Source: Pseudoalteromonas sp. NBT06-2 (GTDB lineage: Bacteria; Pseudomonadota; Gammaproteobacteria; Enterobacterales; Alteromonadaceae). Taken from it: 64,000 bases of DNA. The number at the start of each line of letters is the position of its first letter. Within the stretch, counting starts at the first letter, position 1. Below the pieces are notes generated by a model. It saw nothing but the letters and a program-made list of their open reading frames with translations. It was not told the origin of the DNA and did not search any database. Positions 38,884 to 47,556 of this stretch are shown here, piece after piece. A program made the translations under genes and the position numbers. The stretch covers positions 33,535-97,534 of the forward strand of contig NZ_NQMR01000001.1 of NCBI RefSeq assembly GCF_002276045.1, in the 5' to 3' direction.

Positions 38884-38908
38884 TGTAATACCCGTGTAAT
38901 AGTTTTTT
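38884..38908 (+). promoter_or_regulatory. TGTAAT-N5-TGTAATA box upstream of amine oxidase
   Basis: TGTAATACCCGTGTAATA, identical over 18 bases to the box at 27418, again followed by a T-run. It is 98 bases before ATG 39000. The rest of the 319-base gap shows no gene. Confidence 0.7.
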
Positions 38909-38999
38909 ATTTAACTTAGATTATATTTATTGCTTTAGGTACATCCACAATATTCTAATTTTTTGTGATTTGATAATTTAAACTTAATAGGAATTATAT

Positions 39000-40949
39000 A
39001 TGCCACATTTTAGTCACAACGCAGCTTGCAAAACAGCGATCCCAGTAAGTACCGATGTTGTTGTTGTCGGTGCAGGTATGGCTGGATTATTTGCTAGCTG
39101 GCGATTGCTTAATGAGACCAATTGCCAGGATTTGGTCATTATAGATGGTGCCAATCGCACAGGAGGTCGTTTGGACTCAGATTTAGTCCGGTTCAAGGAT
39201 GGTAATACGGTTAAAGAAGAAGAAGGCGGCATGCGCTTTACCTTTAAATACATGGATAATTTAATGGCCTTGTTTTGTAAACTCGGTATTACTAAAGATA
39301 TAGTGCCTTTTCCTATGAATAGTGGAGGCAATAATCGCCGATATTTTCGCGGTGAAAGCTTTAATGTCAGTGAGTCAGAAGCTGATAACTACGCTATTTG
39401 GTCAAAGTTGTATAATTTGAAAAGCTCGGAAAAAAATATCAACCCTAGTACTATGATAGATACTGTGTATAACCGCATTTTGGCTGCAAATCCTGCATTT
39501 ACAAAAAAATGGGATGTTAATGATTTAACTCCTGAATATTGGCAAGCACTGCGACTAGATTGTTCCTGGCAGGGCACTGGGTTAAATCAATGGTCGTTAT
39601 GGGACTTATTTATGGATATGGGTTATAGCAATGAAAGTGTAACCTTACTATACCGCCTTACTGGTTTTAACGGTACTTTCTTATCTCGTATGAATGCCGG
39701 TGAAGCTTTCCAATTGTTAAAAGATTTCCCAGATGATCCGCAATTTAAAACTCTAAAAGAAGGATTTAGTACGCTTCCTAATACTTTAGTTGATCAAATA
39801 GGTCGAGAGAAAATTTTTCTTAAAACGCGGCTAGAAAATATCGAAATAAACGATGACCCCAATGCCGGAAAAAAATACAAGCTATATTATCGTCAAACCG
39901 GTATTGACGGAAAAATCACAGATAGTGTGATTGAAGCAAATAAAATTATTTTGGCTATGCCACGTTTAGCATTAGAAAAATTGTTTGTGAAAGCTAATGT
40001 TTTTAATCGACTTGAAGAAAGTCAAAGTAGCTCCTTATGGGACACTCTGTCTACTTCCACCAATCAAGCTTTGCTTAAAATCAATTTATATTATGATAAA
40101 GCTTGGTGGGATAAAGACAAAACAGCTTTTCCAACGGTTGAATTTGGTCCTAATTTTTCAGATCTGCCAACAGGATCAATTTATCCCTTTTATAGTTTAG
40201 ATAACGAATTAACTGCAGCGTTAGAAGCGCAGCGCCTGGCTAAGAAATATGGCATCGAATTTAACGAACAACAGCAGAAAAAAATTGATGAGATCAACCA
40301 AAGTAAATATGATAAGCCCGCCGCATTAACGATTTATTGTGATTATCTAAATATCAACTTTTGGAGCGCATTACAAAATACTGGCCCTGAATTTAGTTCA
40401 GATATGCAGCAAGAATCGAATGAAACCAAGCCGCAAACTATTTATGCTGCATCTCAAGCCGTAGTAAAACAAGCCAGTACTTTCTTTAAGGAAATATTCA
40501 ATACCAGTTATATCCCAGAACCCGTATTCACGTCAGCAAGAGTCTGGCAAGGCAGCACGACATTTGATGTTAAAGACAGCGAACAATTTGGTTTTGGTGT
40601 GCATCAATGGGGGATTGGTGCCAATGACAGAGAGGTTATTGCACGTTTGGCACAACCTTTTGGTGATGATCAGGCCATATTTACGTGTAATGAAGCGTAT
40701 TCCGATTATCAGGGTTGGGTAGAAGGATCTTTGCGTTCAACGAATGTCATGCTGGAAAAAGGTTTTGATCTGGATGCTTATGATAAAATATTTAAGGCTG
40801 AAAACTCCGGTATCAGTGCCAATGCAGCAGCAGAAAGCCAATATGATGATAAAGTCAAAGAAATGGTCATTCAATATATCATTGATGAGCAAACAACAAA
40901 GACACCGGTAATTGACTTGAAAAAAACACAGGTCAAAGTGAAATCATAA
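39000..40949 (+). CDS. Flavin-dependent L-amino-acid oxidase-like protein
   Basis: 649 residues. FAD-binding motif VVVVGAGMAGLFASWRLL with the RTGGRLDS second signature of the flavin amine-oxidase family, then EEEGGMRF and a long substrate domain. The C-terminal substrate/FAD region includes SARVWQGSTTFDV and WVEGSLRSTNVML, with a W-V-E-G-x-L in the place of the usual W-x-E-G/S-A-x-x-S motif. Size and order resemble the antibacterial L-amino-acid oxidases of marine Pseudoalteromonas, which make H2O2. No signal peptide. AGGA precedes ATG. Monocistronic with a terminator. Confidence 0.82.
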   Translation: MPHFSHNAACKTAIPVSTDVVVVGAGMAGLFASWRLLNETNCQDLVIIDGANRTGGRLDSDLVRFKDGNTVKEEEGGMRFTFKYMDNLMALFCKLGITKDIVPFPMNSGGNNRRYFRGESFNVSESEADNYAIWSKLYNLKSSEKNINPSTMIDTVYNRILAANPAFTKKWDVNDLTPEYWQALRLDCSWQGTGLNQWSLWDLFMDMGYSNESVTLLYRLTGFNGTFLSRMNAGEAFQLLKDFPDDPQFKTLKEGFSTLPNTLVDQIGREKIFLKTRLENIEINDDPNAGKKYKLYYRQTGIDGKITDSVIEANKIILAMPRLALEKLFVKANVFNRLEESQSSSLWDTLSTSTNQALLKINLYYDKAWWDKDKTAFPTVEFGPNFSDLPTGSIYPFYSLDNELTAALEAQRLAKKYGIEFNEQQQKKIDEINQSKYDKPAALTIYCDYLNINFWSALQNTGPEFSSDMQQESNETKPQTIYAASQAVVKQASTFFKEIFNTSYIPEPVFTSARVWQGSTTFDVKDSEQFGFGVHQWGIGANDREVIARLAQPFGDDQAIFTCNEAYSDYQGWVEGSLRSTNVMLEKGFDLDAYDKIFKAENSGISANAAAESQYDDKVKEMVIQYIIDEQTTKTPVIDLKKTQVKVKS

Positions 40950-40965
40950 ACATTTTATAAATCAA

Positions 40966-41000
40966 ATGAAGATAAGACGAGTTTTTCGTCTTATCTTCAT
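40966..41000 (+). terminator. Terminator after amine oxidase
   Basis: Perfect 15-bp stem ATGAAGATAAGACGA with its complement around GTTTT. No T-run follows. Confidence 0.75.
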
Positions 41001-41226
41001 AAGTAACAAGGCTACACTGACAAAAAACAATCTCAAAAACCTTTTATTGATATCAATTCATTGTAGCTTTTATTTGTTCTAAAAAGAAAAGTTAATAATT
41101 TGTCCTGCAGACAAATAATATCCCCTCCGCACAGTATAAGCTCAAAACTAAACTTAGATTATAATACCTCACCCATATACTTTATTATGTTACCCAATAT
41201 CAATTTCTATGTCGTTGTGAAATAAA

Positions 41227-41415
41227 TTAACGTATTTTGAATATTGTTAAAATGCTATCTTTCTCATTAACCGCTTCATTTTGATTTTCTTGTAGTGGCG
41301 AAATTTCATTAGTTATTAAGTCATCAGTAATATCTATGGATTGTTGTGCTTGAGGCACCGGGTAATATTTGCCATTTAAATTATCCAGTTGGTTTTCTGT
41401 TTCAAGTTTCGCCAA
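41227..41415 (-). CDS. 62-aa small open frame, uncertain
   Basis: TTG-initiated, 62 codons, acidic and Asn/Gln-rich (ENQLDNLNGKYYPVPQAQQS, NEISPLQENQNEAVNEKDS), no cysteine, no convincing ribosome site. A degenerate TGTAAT-N5-TGTTTAA lies about 35-50 bases upstream on the same strand. It is the only small frame on the coding strand near the YcaO gene but has no Cys and few Ser/Thr near its C-terminus, so it is a poor azoline substrate. It may be a remnant. Confidence 0.3.
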   Translation of the reverse strand: MAKLETENQLDNLNGKYYPVPQAQQSIDITDDLITNEISPLQENQNEAVNEKDSILTIFKIR

Positions 41416-41589
41416 GAGTACTTACAGATTACTTGATACGTTAAACAATACTATTACAGCGGTTTTAAAGGGGTTTGATACTCAGATGCGATAATTAAAA
41501 GTATGGATCTTATCTGGGCATAGTAATTACAGTAACGCTGGATAATATAAAAAATTTGCTTAACATTAGAGTATAGTTAAACAACTAGG

Positions 41590-41697
41590 CGCTATTTTTT
41601 CAAAAGATCTAATTTTAAAACGTTAAGTGAAGAAGAGATACAAACGGCGGTTTACAAACTAAATCACCGTCCAAGAAAAGTACATTTTGAATTTTAA
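41590..41697 (+). mobile_element. IS30-family transposase C-terminal remnant
   Basis: 36 codons: RYFFKRSNFKTLSEEEIQTA then VYKLNHRPRKV, which matches the end of IS30-family transposases (R-x-Y-F-P-K-G-T-D-F, L-N-x-R-P-R-K). Nothing of the rest of the element remains. Confidence 0.75.
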
Positions 41698-41901
41698 TAA
41701 AATTTGAACGTTTATTTATTGATTAAACAATTGAGATATTCACTCAAAATAGCTAGGCCTGACATAGTTCTAAATAATTCAAAATTCAGGAGGGATCCCT
41801 AGTTAATTTACATAATATTGACAGAGACAAAAGCGTACAAACAAATCCCAATCTCAATACGCGGGCATAGCTGTTTCACTGTTAATTAAACATTGATAAA
41901 C

Positions 41902-42276
41902 CCCCAGCTCTGCTGGGGTGACTCGCATAGGTTTAACCGTGACAAGGGTATATGTAATCTCTTTGCTCGACCAAAAGTAAAGAGGAAACAACCTATGCGA
42001 GATTATAAAAGTTTGACCCATACAAGATGGGATTGTAAGTACCATATCGTTTTTATTCCTAAAAAACGTCAAAAATTGATATATGGAGCAATAAGAAAAC
42101 ATTTAGGTGACACTTTTCATGAATTAGCAAAACGAAAAGGCGTTATTATAGAAGAAGGACACTTGATGAAAGATCATGTTCATATGTGTATTAGTATTCC
42201 ACCAAAATTTTCAGTTTCCAAAATAATGTCGTTTAACACACTTAACATACGTCGTGTAAACTCAGCTACGTATTGA
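41902..42276 (+). mobile_element. IS200-type element, left end and truncated tnpA
   Basis: The hairpin CCCCAGC-TCT-GCTGGGG (41902-41918) is a typical IS200 left-end structure. From ATG 41995 the frame reads MRDYKSLTHTRWDCKYHIVF and holds the HUH motif DHVHMCISIPP, then FSVSKIM, after which homology stops abruptly near 42228; the last codons are unrelated. The catalytic tyrosine region is missing, so it is inactive. Confidence 0.85.
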
Positions 42277-42466
42277 CCATTTGATGGCTTTTAGGCAGAT
42301 CCAGTGCGAGGATCTGAATCTGTTTTGATCATTTTTTTTAATGTCTCCCAATAACCCTTATTTTATGCGGCCTACAGGGGCTTCATTGTTTTTACCCTAA
42401 CTTGCTAAGTAGATAGTGATATTATTATCAAATACTGCTAAAAGAATCGGCCGCAAGCGACCGAGT

Positions 42467-42910
42467 TTAAAAGAGTCCTAACTGACTTCCGTGAACTTCT
42501 TTTTTATCTAATTCAAGCAATTGGTTTTGCACATATTTACGAATTGTATCTTCTGTTGCATTTCTAATTGTTTCTACAAAATAACTTTGAGTCCAAAGCT
42601 TCCCACCCCAAAAATAACGTCTTTTAATATCTGGATATAATTTGAAAAACTCTCTTGCTGAAATGCTTTTTATCACATGCATGATCTGGCTAGGTGACAT
42701 TTTTGATTCACTTTTTACGACCATATGGATATGATCTTCTGGTATTTCTAATTCGACTATATCTATGTCGTAATCGTAATCAATTTTTTGAATTATAATT
42801 TTCATCGCTTCACGATAAGGCTCATAAAAAACTTTACGTCGATACTTAGGTATCCACACAAAGTGATACATTAATCTGAAAACATTATGAGAATTTCTTT
42901 AAAGTTCCAT
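42467..42910 (-). mobile_element. IS200/IS605-type tnpA (Y1 transposase), probably inactive
   Basis: From ATG 42871, 134 codons: MYHFVWIPKYRRKVF, HUH motif PEDHIHMVV, RRYFWGGKLWTQSYFVETIRN with the catalytic-tyrosine region, and EDTIRKYVQNQ. The normal N-terminus RNSHNVFRL is encoded just upstream in frame. An original ATG at 42910 is separated from it by a TAA (M-E-L-stop), so the full protein cannot be made. A GC-rich CGGCCGCAAGCGACCG motif at 42449-42464 is probably the right-end structure. No tnpB. Confidence 0.8.
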
Positions 42911-42961
42911 GTGCTGGATAGTGTATTGTCAAGCAAGCGAATTGACCCCTTTTTTATTTGA

Positions 42962-43330
42962 TTAGCAACAGATGCAATATTGGGCATGTTTGCAAAGTAT
43001 AAAAAAGTAACTAGAAAGCACTACGTTCAGTTTGTTCAGCAAGGTAAAGGTAGCTAAATTATCAAATCAAGTATTTTTGGGAGATAAAAACTTGATGGAA
43101 GAACATTTATATCTGTTGGGTGAACAAGAAGGCAATTTATCTGAAATTACAAAAAATAAAAAGCGCCAAATGGCAAAGAGTCTGACACAATATGATTCAG
43201 AATAATCACATCGAAATAATACAATGTCAGCAGCTTATTCATCAGGCGATTTTACATTAAAGAGCTGGAGTCACATTTTGACTGACACTATTCTCGAGTA
43301 ATTCGAATAGTAGAAAAAGGCAAAACCTGA
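42962..43330 (+). pseudogene. REP-associated-type Y1 transposase, 3' remnant
   Basis: Pieces in two or more frames give the ordered end of a RAYT-like transposase. They are LATDAILGMFAKYKKVTRKH then YVQFVQQGKG, NQVFLGDKNLMEEH, GDFTLKELESHFD and HYSRVIRIVEKGK, the last being the C-terminal helix-turn-helix. Stops and frameshifts lie between them. The N-terminal HUH part is absent. Confidence 0.7.
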
Positions 43331-43342
43331 TCCCACTGGTTC

Positions 43343-45499
43343 CTAAATATATAGTCCTTGCTGGTTAATGGTCTGCTCATTTTTAATTTGAGACTGTGTT
43401 ATCCAGTTCATCTTTACTGGCATTTGGTATAAACGGTTATTGCCGAGCTCCGGCCATATGTTGCAAAAACCGGGCACAACTACTCTGACTGTTTTTACCG
43501 GTAAATCGTTTCGACTATAGTCCAAAACTAAGGTTTCCAGCCCAAGGTGTGATAATCGCTCTACGATTGCCATTATGTTGTGACTTATATCATTACAATA
43601 TACTAAGGTACGCTCGATGGCGGTGGCTTGTTCATCGGGATACAAATGGGGCTCGGCTGCAATTTTATCAAAATCGAACAAGGACTTATTAGCACTGCGA
43701 TTGGGATAGAGTTGGCATAATTCTGTCAGTGCGCGCTGAGCTGCTAACACCGGGTTGAGGTGACAACCTAAGCCAATAGTAAAGCCTTTATTTAATCTGT
43801 CCTGGGCTACGGCAACCATCGCAGATACCTGGCTGTTGTTAGTCACATCTAACACCCAAAAATCCATGCTATCGGGCAAGGTCTGTTTAACTTTAGTGAT
43901 CAGTTGTTTCGGCAACCGATTTAGATCAAAGCTCGGTCTTTGAATTTTGTTGTACCACCATATTGCAACCGCATCACGTTCGATCAATTCAAGTAGTGCT
44001 TGCAGTATAGCTTCTTCTAGGTTGTTACCCGCCGCACAGCCGTTTGAATGCCACAAGCAATAGTCTTCATCATTGAAAGGCGTATTGGAAAAACAACATG
44101 CCAATGGTACATAAACCTTTTGTTGTCGGGTTAACGACCAGGACGTTAGCCAATGGATACTTTGGTTTTGATAGCGCTTTTTTTCACGTTTACTTTGATA
44201 AAAATTATGCCCTAGCTGGTTGAAAGAGTGATATTGATGTTCGCTGTAAGGGGTTAACTCATGAGGGCTATAACTGGATCCGTCCAAGCGTGATTGGGGG
44301 CTTATAAACAGTGGTTCATTGCCTTGATAAACGGGGGCATACCGTTCTAACGCCTCACACAGCGCACTAACCTTTGATTGGGTTGGCGATACGCCTTTAC
44401 CTGCGCATGCTAGTGAGAAGTCGGCCAATGAGAGTTTTGGCAATTGTCGCTTGGTTGGTGTTTTTGAAAATCGTGAACAGTAAATTTTGAGTTGATTGTT
44501 TTTTTCAGGCTCAATTTCAGCGAAATAATTGATAACCCCGGTGATCGGGCTAACCAGTGCTTGTAGTCTGGTCAATGTTTGCTCGGGGGTAAAGCAACGC
44601 GCACCACCATCTTGGTCAAATTTAATGGTTTGGCTTGTCAATTTAACCGGTTGCTGAATTTGTCGGCCAAAATCTGTGTCACTATAGATGCAAATTTTCT
44701 TAAATGGATGATAGCTGACCTGTGCACTTTCGCGTATCAACAGACACAGATTATCACTTTCTTTTTGAACTTGTTTGCTCAGAAGTTGTGTCAGTTGCAG
44801 TTGTAATTCAGGTTCTAATTCAGCCAATTGCAAAAACGGGACTTGGGTTGATTGCTGAGGATATAACCTAGCGACCAATTGTCGCTCGGGCTGGTTAGTG
44901 TCGATACGTTGTTTGATCAAAGACCAGTTCACTTGCTGATCTTCAGTATTGACGACCATGGGGCTTATCCAAATGCGCTCTCCGGTTATTTTGATTAACA
45001 TCCAGAATTTACAATGTGCGATCACTTCATCTATTGCCCGATGAGTAAAATCGTCAAGCAATATCAAGGTCACTGGACTGTTATAATTTTCCAATATTCT
45101 TGTTACGTCTTCACTTTGTATAAGTGCCATCCAAGCCTCCAAATAACTGGACTGTGCTGTTGATAAATTGATAATTTTCAGATGTTTGCAACTTAACAGG
45201 GTAACCGGCTGCGTCAATTTTTTCTGACAATATTTAGCGGTTTGTGAAGAGGCTGTTTTACCATCAAGGATTATATCTTGTTTGGCCAGGCGGCTACTGT
45301 AGTGATTAAAGTAAGAGAGTTGATGATAATCGCCCCGTTGGATGAAGTATTGCTCAGGTGAATATTGAGAGCCGATCAATTCCAGCCCTGGATGCGTGCC
45401 ATAGTTGAAGTAATAAGACAGCACTTCACCGATCAACAAAACGCCGCTGTCTTCGAGGTTAAACTTCAGAAACTTGGGGTGCCATTGAATGGTTTGCAT
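43343..45499 (-). CDS. TOMM cyclodehydratase fused to YcaO
   Basis: 718 residues. The N-terminal 340 residues resemble the E1-like/partner domain of azoline-forming cyclodehydratases (VLLIGEVLSYYFNYG, TRCFTP-like ARCFTPEQTLTRL). The C-terminal half is a YcaO domain: KGVSPTQSKVSALCEALERY and LEEAILQALLELIERDAVAI carry the Glu/Gln residues that bind ATP-Mg. Such fusions activate backbone amides of a precursor peptide to form thiazolines or oxazolines. The C-terminus ends without a PxPxP motif, unlike many TOMM YcaOs. It follows the amidohydrolase gene by 2 bases. Last gene of a four-gene minus-strand operon. Confidence 0.87.
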   Translation of the reverse strand: MQTIQWHPKFLKFNLEDSGVLLIGEVLSYYFNYGTHPGLELIGSQYSPEQYFIQRGDYHQLSYFNHYSSRLAKQDIILDGKTASSQTAKYCQKKLTQPVTLLSCKHLKIINLSTAQSSYLEAWMALIQSEDVTRILENYNSPVTLILLDDFTHRAIDEVIAHCKFWMLIKITGERIWISPMVVNTEDQQVNWSLIKQRIDTNQPERQLVARLYPQQSTQVPFLQLAELEPELQLQLTQLLSKQVQKESDNLCLLIRESAQVSYHPFKKICIYSDTDFGRQIQQPVKLTSQTIKFDQDGGARCFTPEQTLTRLQALVSPITGVINYFAEIEPEKNNQLKIYCSRFSKTPTKRQLPKLSLADFSLACAGKGVSPTQSKVSALCEALERYAPVYQGNEPLFISPQSRLDGSSYSPHELTPYSEHQYHSFNQLGHNFYQSKREKKRYQNQSIHWLTSWSLTRQQKVYVPLACCFSNTPFNDEDYCLWHSNGCAAGNNLEEAILQALLELIERDAVAIWWYNKIQRPSFDLNRLPKQLITKVKQTLPDSMDFWVLDVTNNSQVSAMVAVAQDRLNKGFTIGLGCHLNPVLAAQRALTELCQLYPNRSANKSLFDFDKIAAEPHLYPDEQATAIERTLVYCNDISHNIMAIVERLSHLGLETLVLDYSRNDLPVKTVRVVVPGFCNIWPELGNNRLYQMPVKMNWITQSQIKNEQTINQQGLYI

Positions 45500-45501
45500 A
45501 G

Positions 45502-46653
45502 CTAGTAACCAAAAAATTGTTTTGGATTATGTTGCAAAATGCAGTCAAGATCTGGCGGTTTGATGTCGCTGTTTTGCTGTTCCAAATGCTTAAAATCAAA
45601 GTGAAGATGATCTGGATGAGGAAAGTCAGTACCAAAGAGCAGCCTGTCATGACCAACAATATCGATAACTTGTGCCAAACACGGCTCATCCATTTCAATT
45701 GCAATCCAGCATTGGCGTTTAAAATACTCAGAAGGCAGCATTTTGATCCTGTTTTTTACCAGACCCGGAAATTCCGGATAGCAAATGTTATCTAATCGCC
45801 ACAACCAAGCGGGTAACCAACTTGCACCGGCTTCGAAAAAGCCTAATTTTAGTGTGGGGTATCGTTCCAGCACGCCAGCATCTAACAAAGACAAAAAAGC
45901 CAGCTGGATCTCGATATAATGTGAACAAGCGTGGAGCGCAAAACGGCTGCTATATCTCTCAGTGCCTGCGGTCGGTGCTTGTAAACTAGTGCCACCATGA
46001 AACGCAATACTGATCCCTTTATCTTCACAGGCTTGCCAAAATGTCTCATAGGCCGGGCTACCCAGGCTATGCCCGGCAATGATGTCCGGACGTAGGGTGA
46101 TACAAGTCCACCCCAGCTTTTCAATGGCCTCTAGTTGATTTACCATAGTGGTGGGATCATGGCGGCTGATCAAGCCCAAACCATGAAGACGCTCGGGGTC
46201 CTGGCTGCAATACTCATATAACCAAGTGTTGTATCCTGTGGCATAGGCCTGTGAAGCTTGAGCACTGATATTTTTGTGATTAACGATATAATTGGCAACG
46301 TTAGGGAACAAACTGGCACTGTAGATATGACTGTCATCCATATCTTGCAACATCGTCTCGGGAAATGCCGCTTGTTTACGCTTATCGGTACTTTTTTGAA
46401 AAACCTTAGCACTTTCAATATTCAGGTTTTCATCCCAACAATTTAACATTGGATGTTCGCCAAGCTTTAATATCGGTGGCAATACAACACCTGCGTGTTC
46501 ACCAAGGCGCATTATTCGCTCATTTGCTTTTTGCTTAGTATCATAAGTCAAGTTGTATTCAAAACCTTTAATCTTTCTCGGGTCGACATAATCACGCCAA
46601 ATATCAGGTGTTTCTATGACGTGGCGGTCGGAATCATGGATAAGTATTGTCAT
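45502..46653 (-). CDS. Amidohydrolase-2 family protein of TOMM cluster
   Basis: 383 residues of the metal-dependent amidohydrolase TIM-barrel family (PF04909). The N-terminal DSDRHVIETPDIW replaces the usual DxHxH with D-x-D-R-H. IAFHGG gives the second histidine, and LLFGTDFPHPD the C-terminal metal aspartate. Family members hydrolyse or decarboxylate small molecules. Its place inside the YcaO operon suggests action on the peptide product or a precursor side chain. Overlap with YcaO is nearly direct (2-base gap), suggesting coupled translation. Confidence 0.8.
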   Translation of the reverse strand: MTILIHDSDRHVIETPDIWRDYVDPRKIKGFEYNLTYDTKQKANERIMRLGEHAGVVLPPILKLGEHPMLNCWDENLNIESAKVFQKSTDKRKQAAFPETMLQDMDDSHIYSASLFPNVANYIVNHKNISAQASQAYATGYNTWLYEYCSQDPERLHGLGLISRHDPTTMVNQLEAIEKLGWTCITLRPDIIAGHSLGSPAYETFWQACEDKGISIAFHGGTSLQAPTAGTERYSSRFALHACSHYIEIQLAFLSLLDAGVLERYPTLKLGFFEAGASWLPAWLWRLDNICYPEFPGLVKNRIKMLPSEYFKRQCWIAIEMDEPCLAQVIDIVGHDRLLFGTDFPHPDHLHFDFKHLEQQNSDIKPPDLDCILQHNPKQFFGY

Positions 46654-46738
46654 GGATTATTTTATTTTTCTCTTTTGTTAGTCAGCTAGGGCTTAACCTA
46701 GCTTCCGTCTTGAGTTCATTAACGTGCTTATTGAAAAA

Positions 46739-47503
46739 CTATAAGCCCGTAGCATTGGTGAATTTGCAGTATTCACTGATGGCCACTGCTTGCTCAAGAT
46801 CATCAGGCATACATGGAGGATGGTAAGTAAAGCTGTTTTTAGGAATATTTTCAAAATGACTCAATTGTGGTACGTCATTATCGTAATGAAATTTGAAATT
46901 AGGATCTTCTTCAAAAATAAGGTCGACATCCCAAGGTAAATCTTTCTGCAAGAATTTTTCAATCAAGGTCTTTCCGCTGCCTGGCTCTTTTGAGCTATAA
47001 ACTTGCCAGAAGTAGCGTAATAGTCGCTCTTCTTCAGGCATATGAACACTTTGCTTTTCCGGTAAATCTTGCGCGGCCCAAGCCATCGTTATTATGGAAC
47101 CTGTATATTCTCCAAGGGCCAGCCAACCCATATCATCGATATCTGTGTAAGGTTTATTTTCGGCCACTAAACCGAGAAAGGTGGGAAACAGTGCGCTGTA
47201 AACGGAAATCGCTAGAGCTTGCTGTTCCAATAATTCCGGTTTCATAGGTACTTTTATGGTGACAGTGTTAAAACCGCCACACCAACCTTTGGAAAATTTG
47301 GGATTCCAAACATATTGTGACTTGTCACTTTCAGTGTTAATAATAAATTCACAATGGGGTAAAATATCTTCAAAAGTTGACAATTTACCATTGTCGTTAA
47401 AGGTTAGTGGACTACCACTAGTTGGCATTTTTTCCTTAGTATTCCAATGTGCAGCCACAAATACACCATAGGCGGTAACCAGTTTTTGATAAACGTTTTG
47501 CAT
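46739..47503 (-). CDS. Unrecognised 254-aa protein in TOMM operon
   Basis: 254 residues, soluble, no signal peptide. Visible are aromatic-rich segments (GVFVAAHWNTKEKM, WNPKFSKGWCGGFNTVTIKV), a weakly hydrophobic stretch (LAISVYSALFPTFLGLVAE), and an acidic C-terminal part with FTYHPPCMPDDLEQAVAISE. There are four cysteines. It lies between the kinase and amidohydrolase genes, all on the minus strand with gaps of 53 and 85 bases. It could be a tailoring enzyme, an immunity protein or an unusual large precursor; I cannot decide. Confidence 0.6.
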   Translation of the reverse strand: MQNVYQKLVTAYGVFVAAHWNTKEKMPTSGSPLTFNDNGKLSTFEDILPHCEFIINTESDKSQYVWNPKFSKGWCGGFNTVTIKVPMKPELLEQQALAISVYSALFPTFLGLVAENKPYTDIDDMGWLALGEYTGSIITMAWAAQDLPEKQSVHMPEEERLLRYFWQVYSSKEPGSGKTLIEKFLQKDLPWDVDLIFEEDPNFKFHYDNDVPQLSHFENIPKNSFTYHPPCMPDDLEQAVAISEYCKFTNATGL

Positions 47504-47556
47504 AATGCAGTTTTCCGTAAGTTGTGTAGTTTAATAAATTTCCAGAATGAATGAGT

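Noticed and set aside
41227..41415. Small frame as the TOMM precursor peptide
   Set aside because: No cysteine, TTG start without ribosome site, and separated from the YcaO gene by transposase debris; listed only as an uncertain frame.
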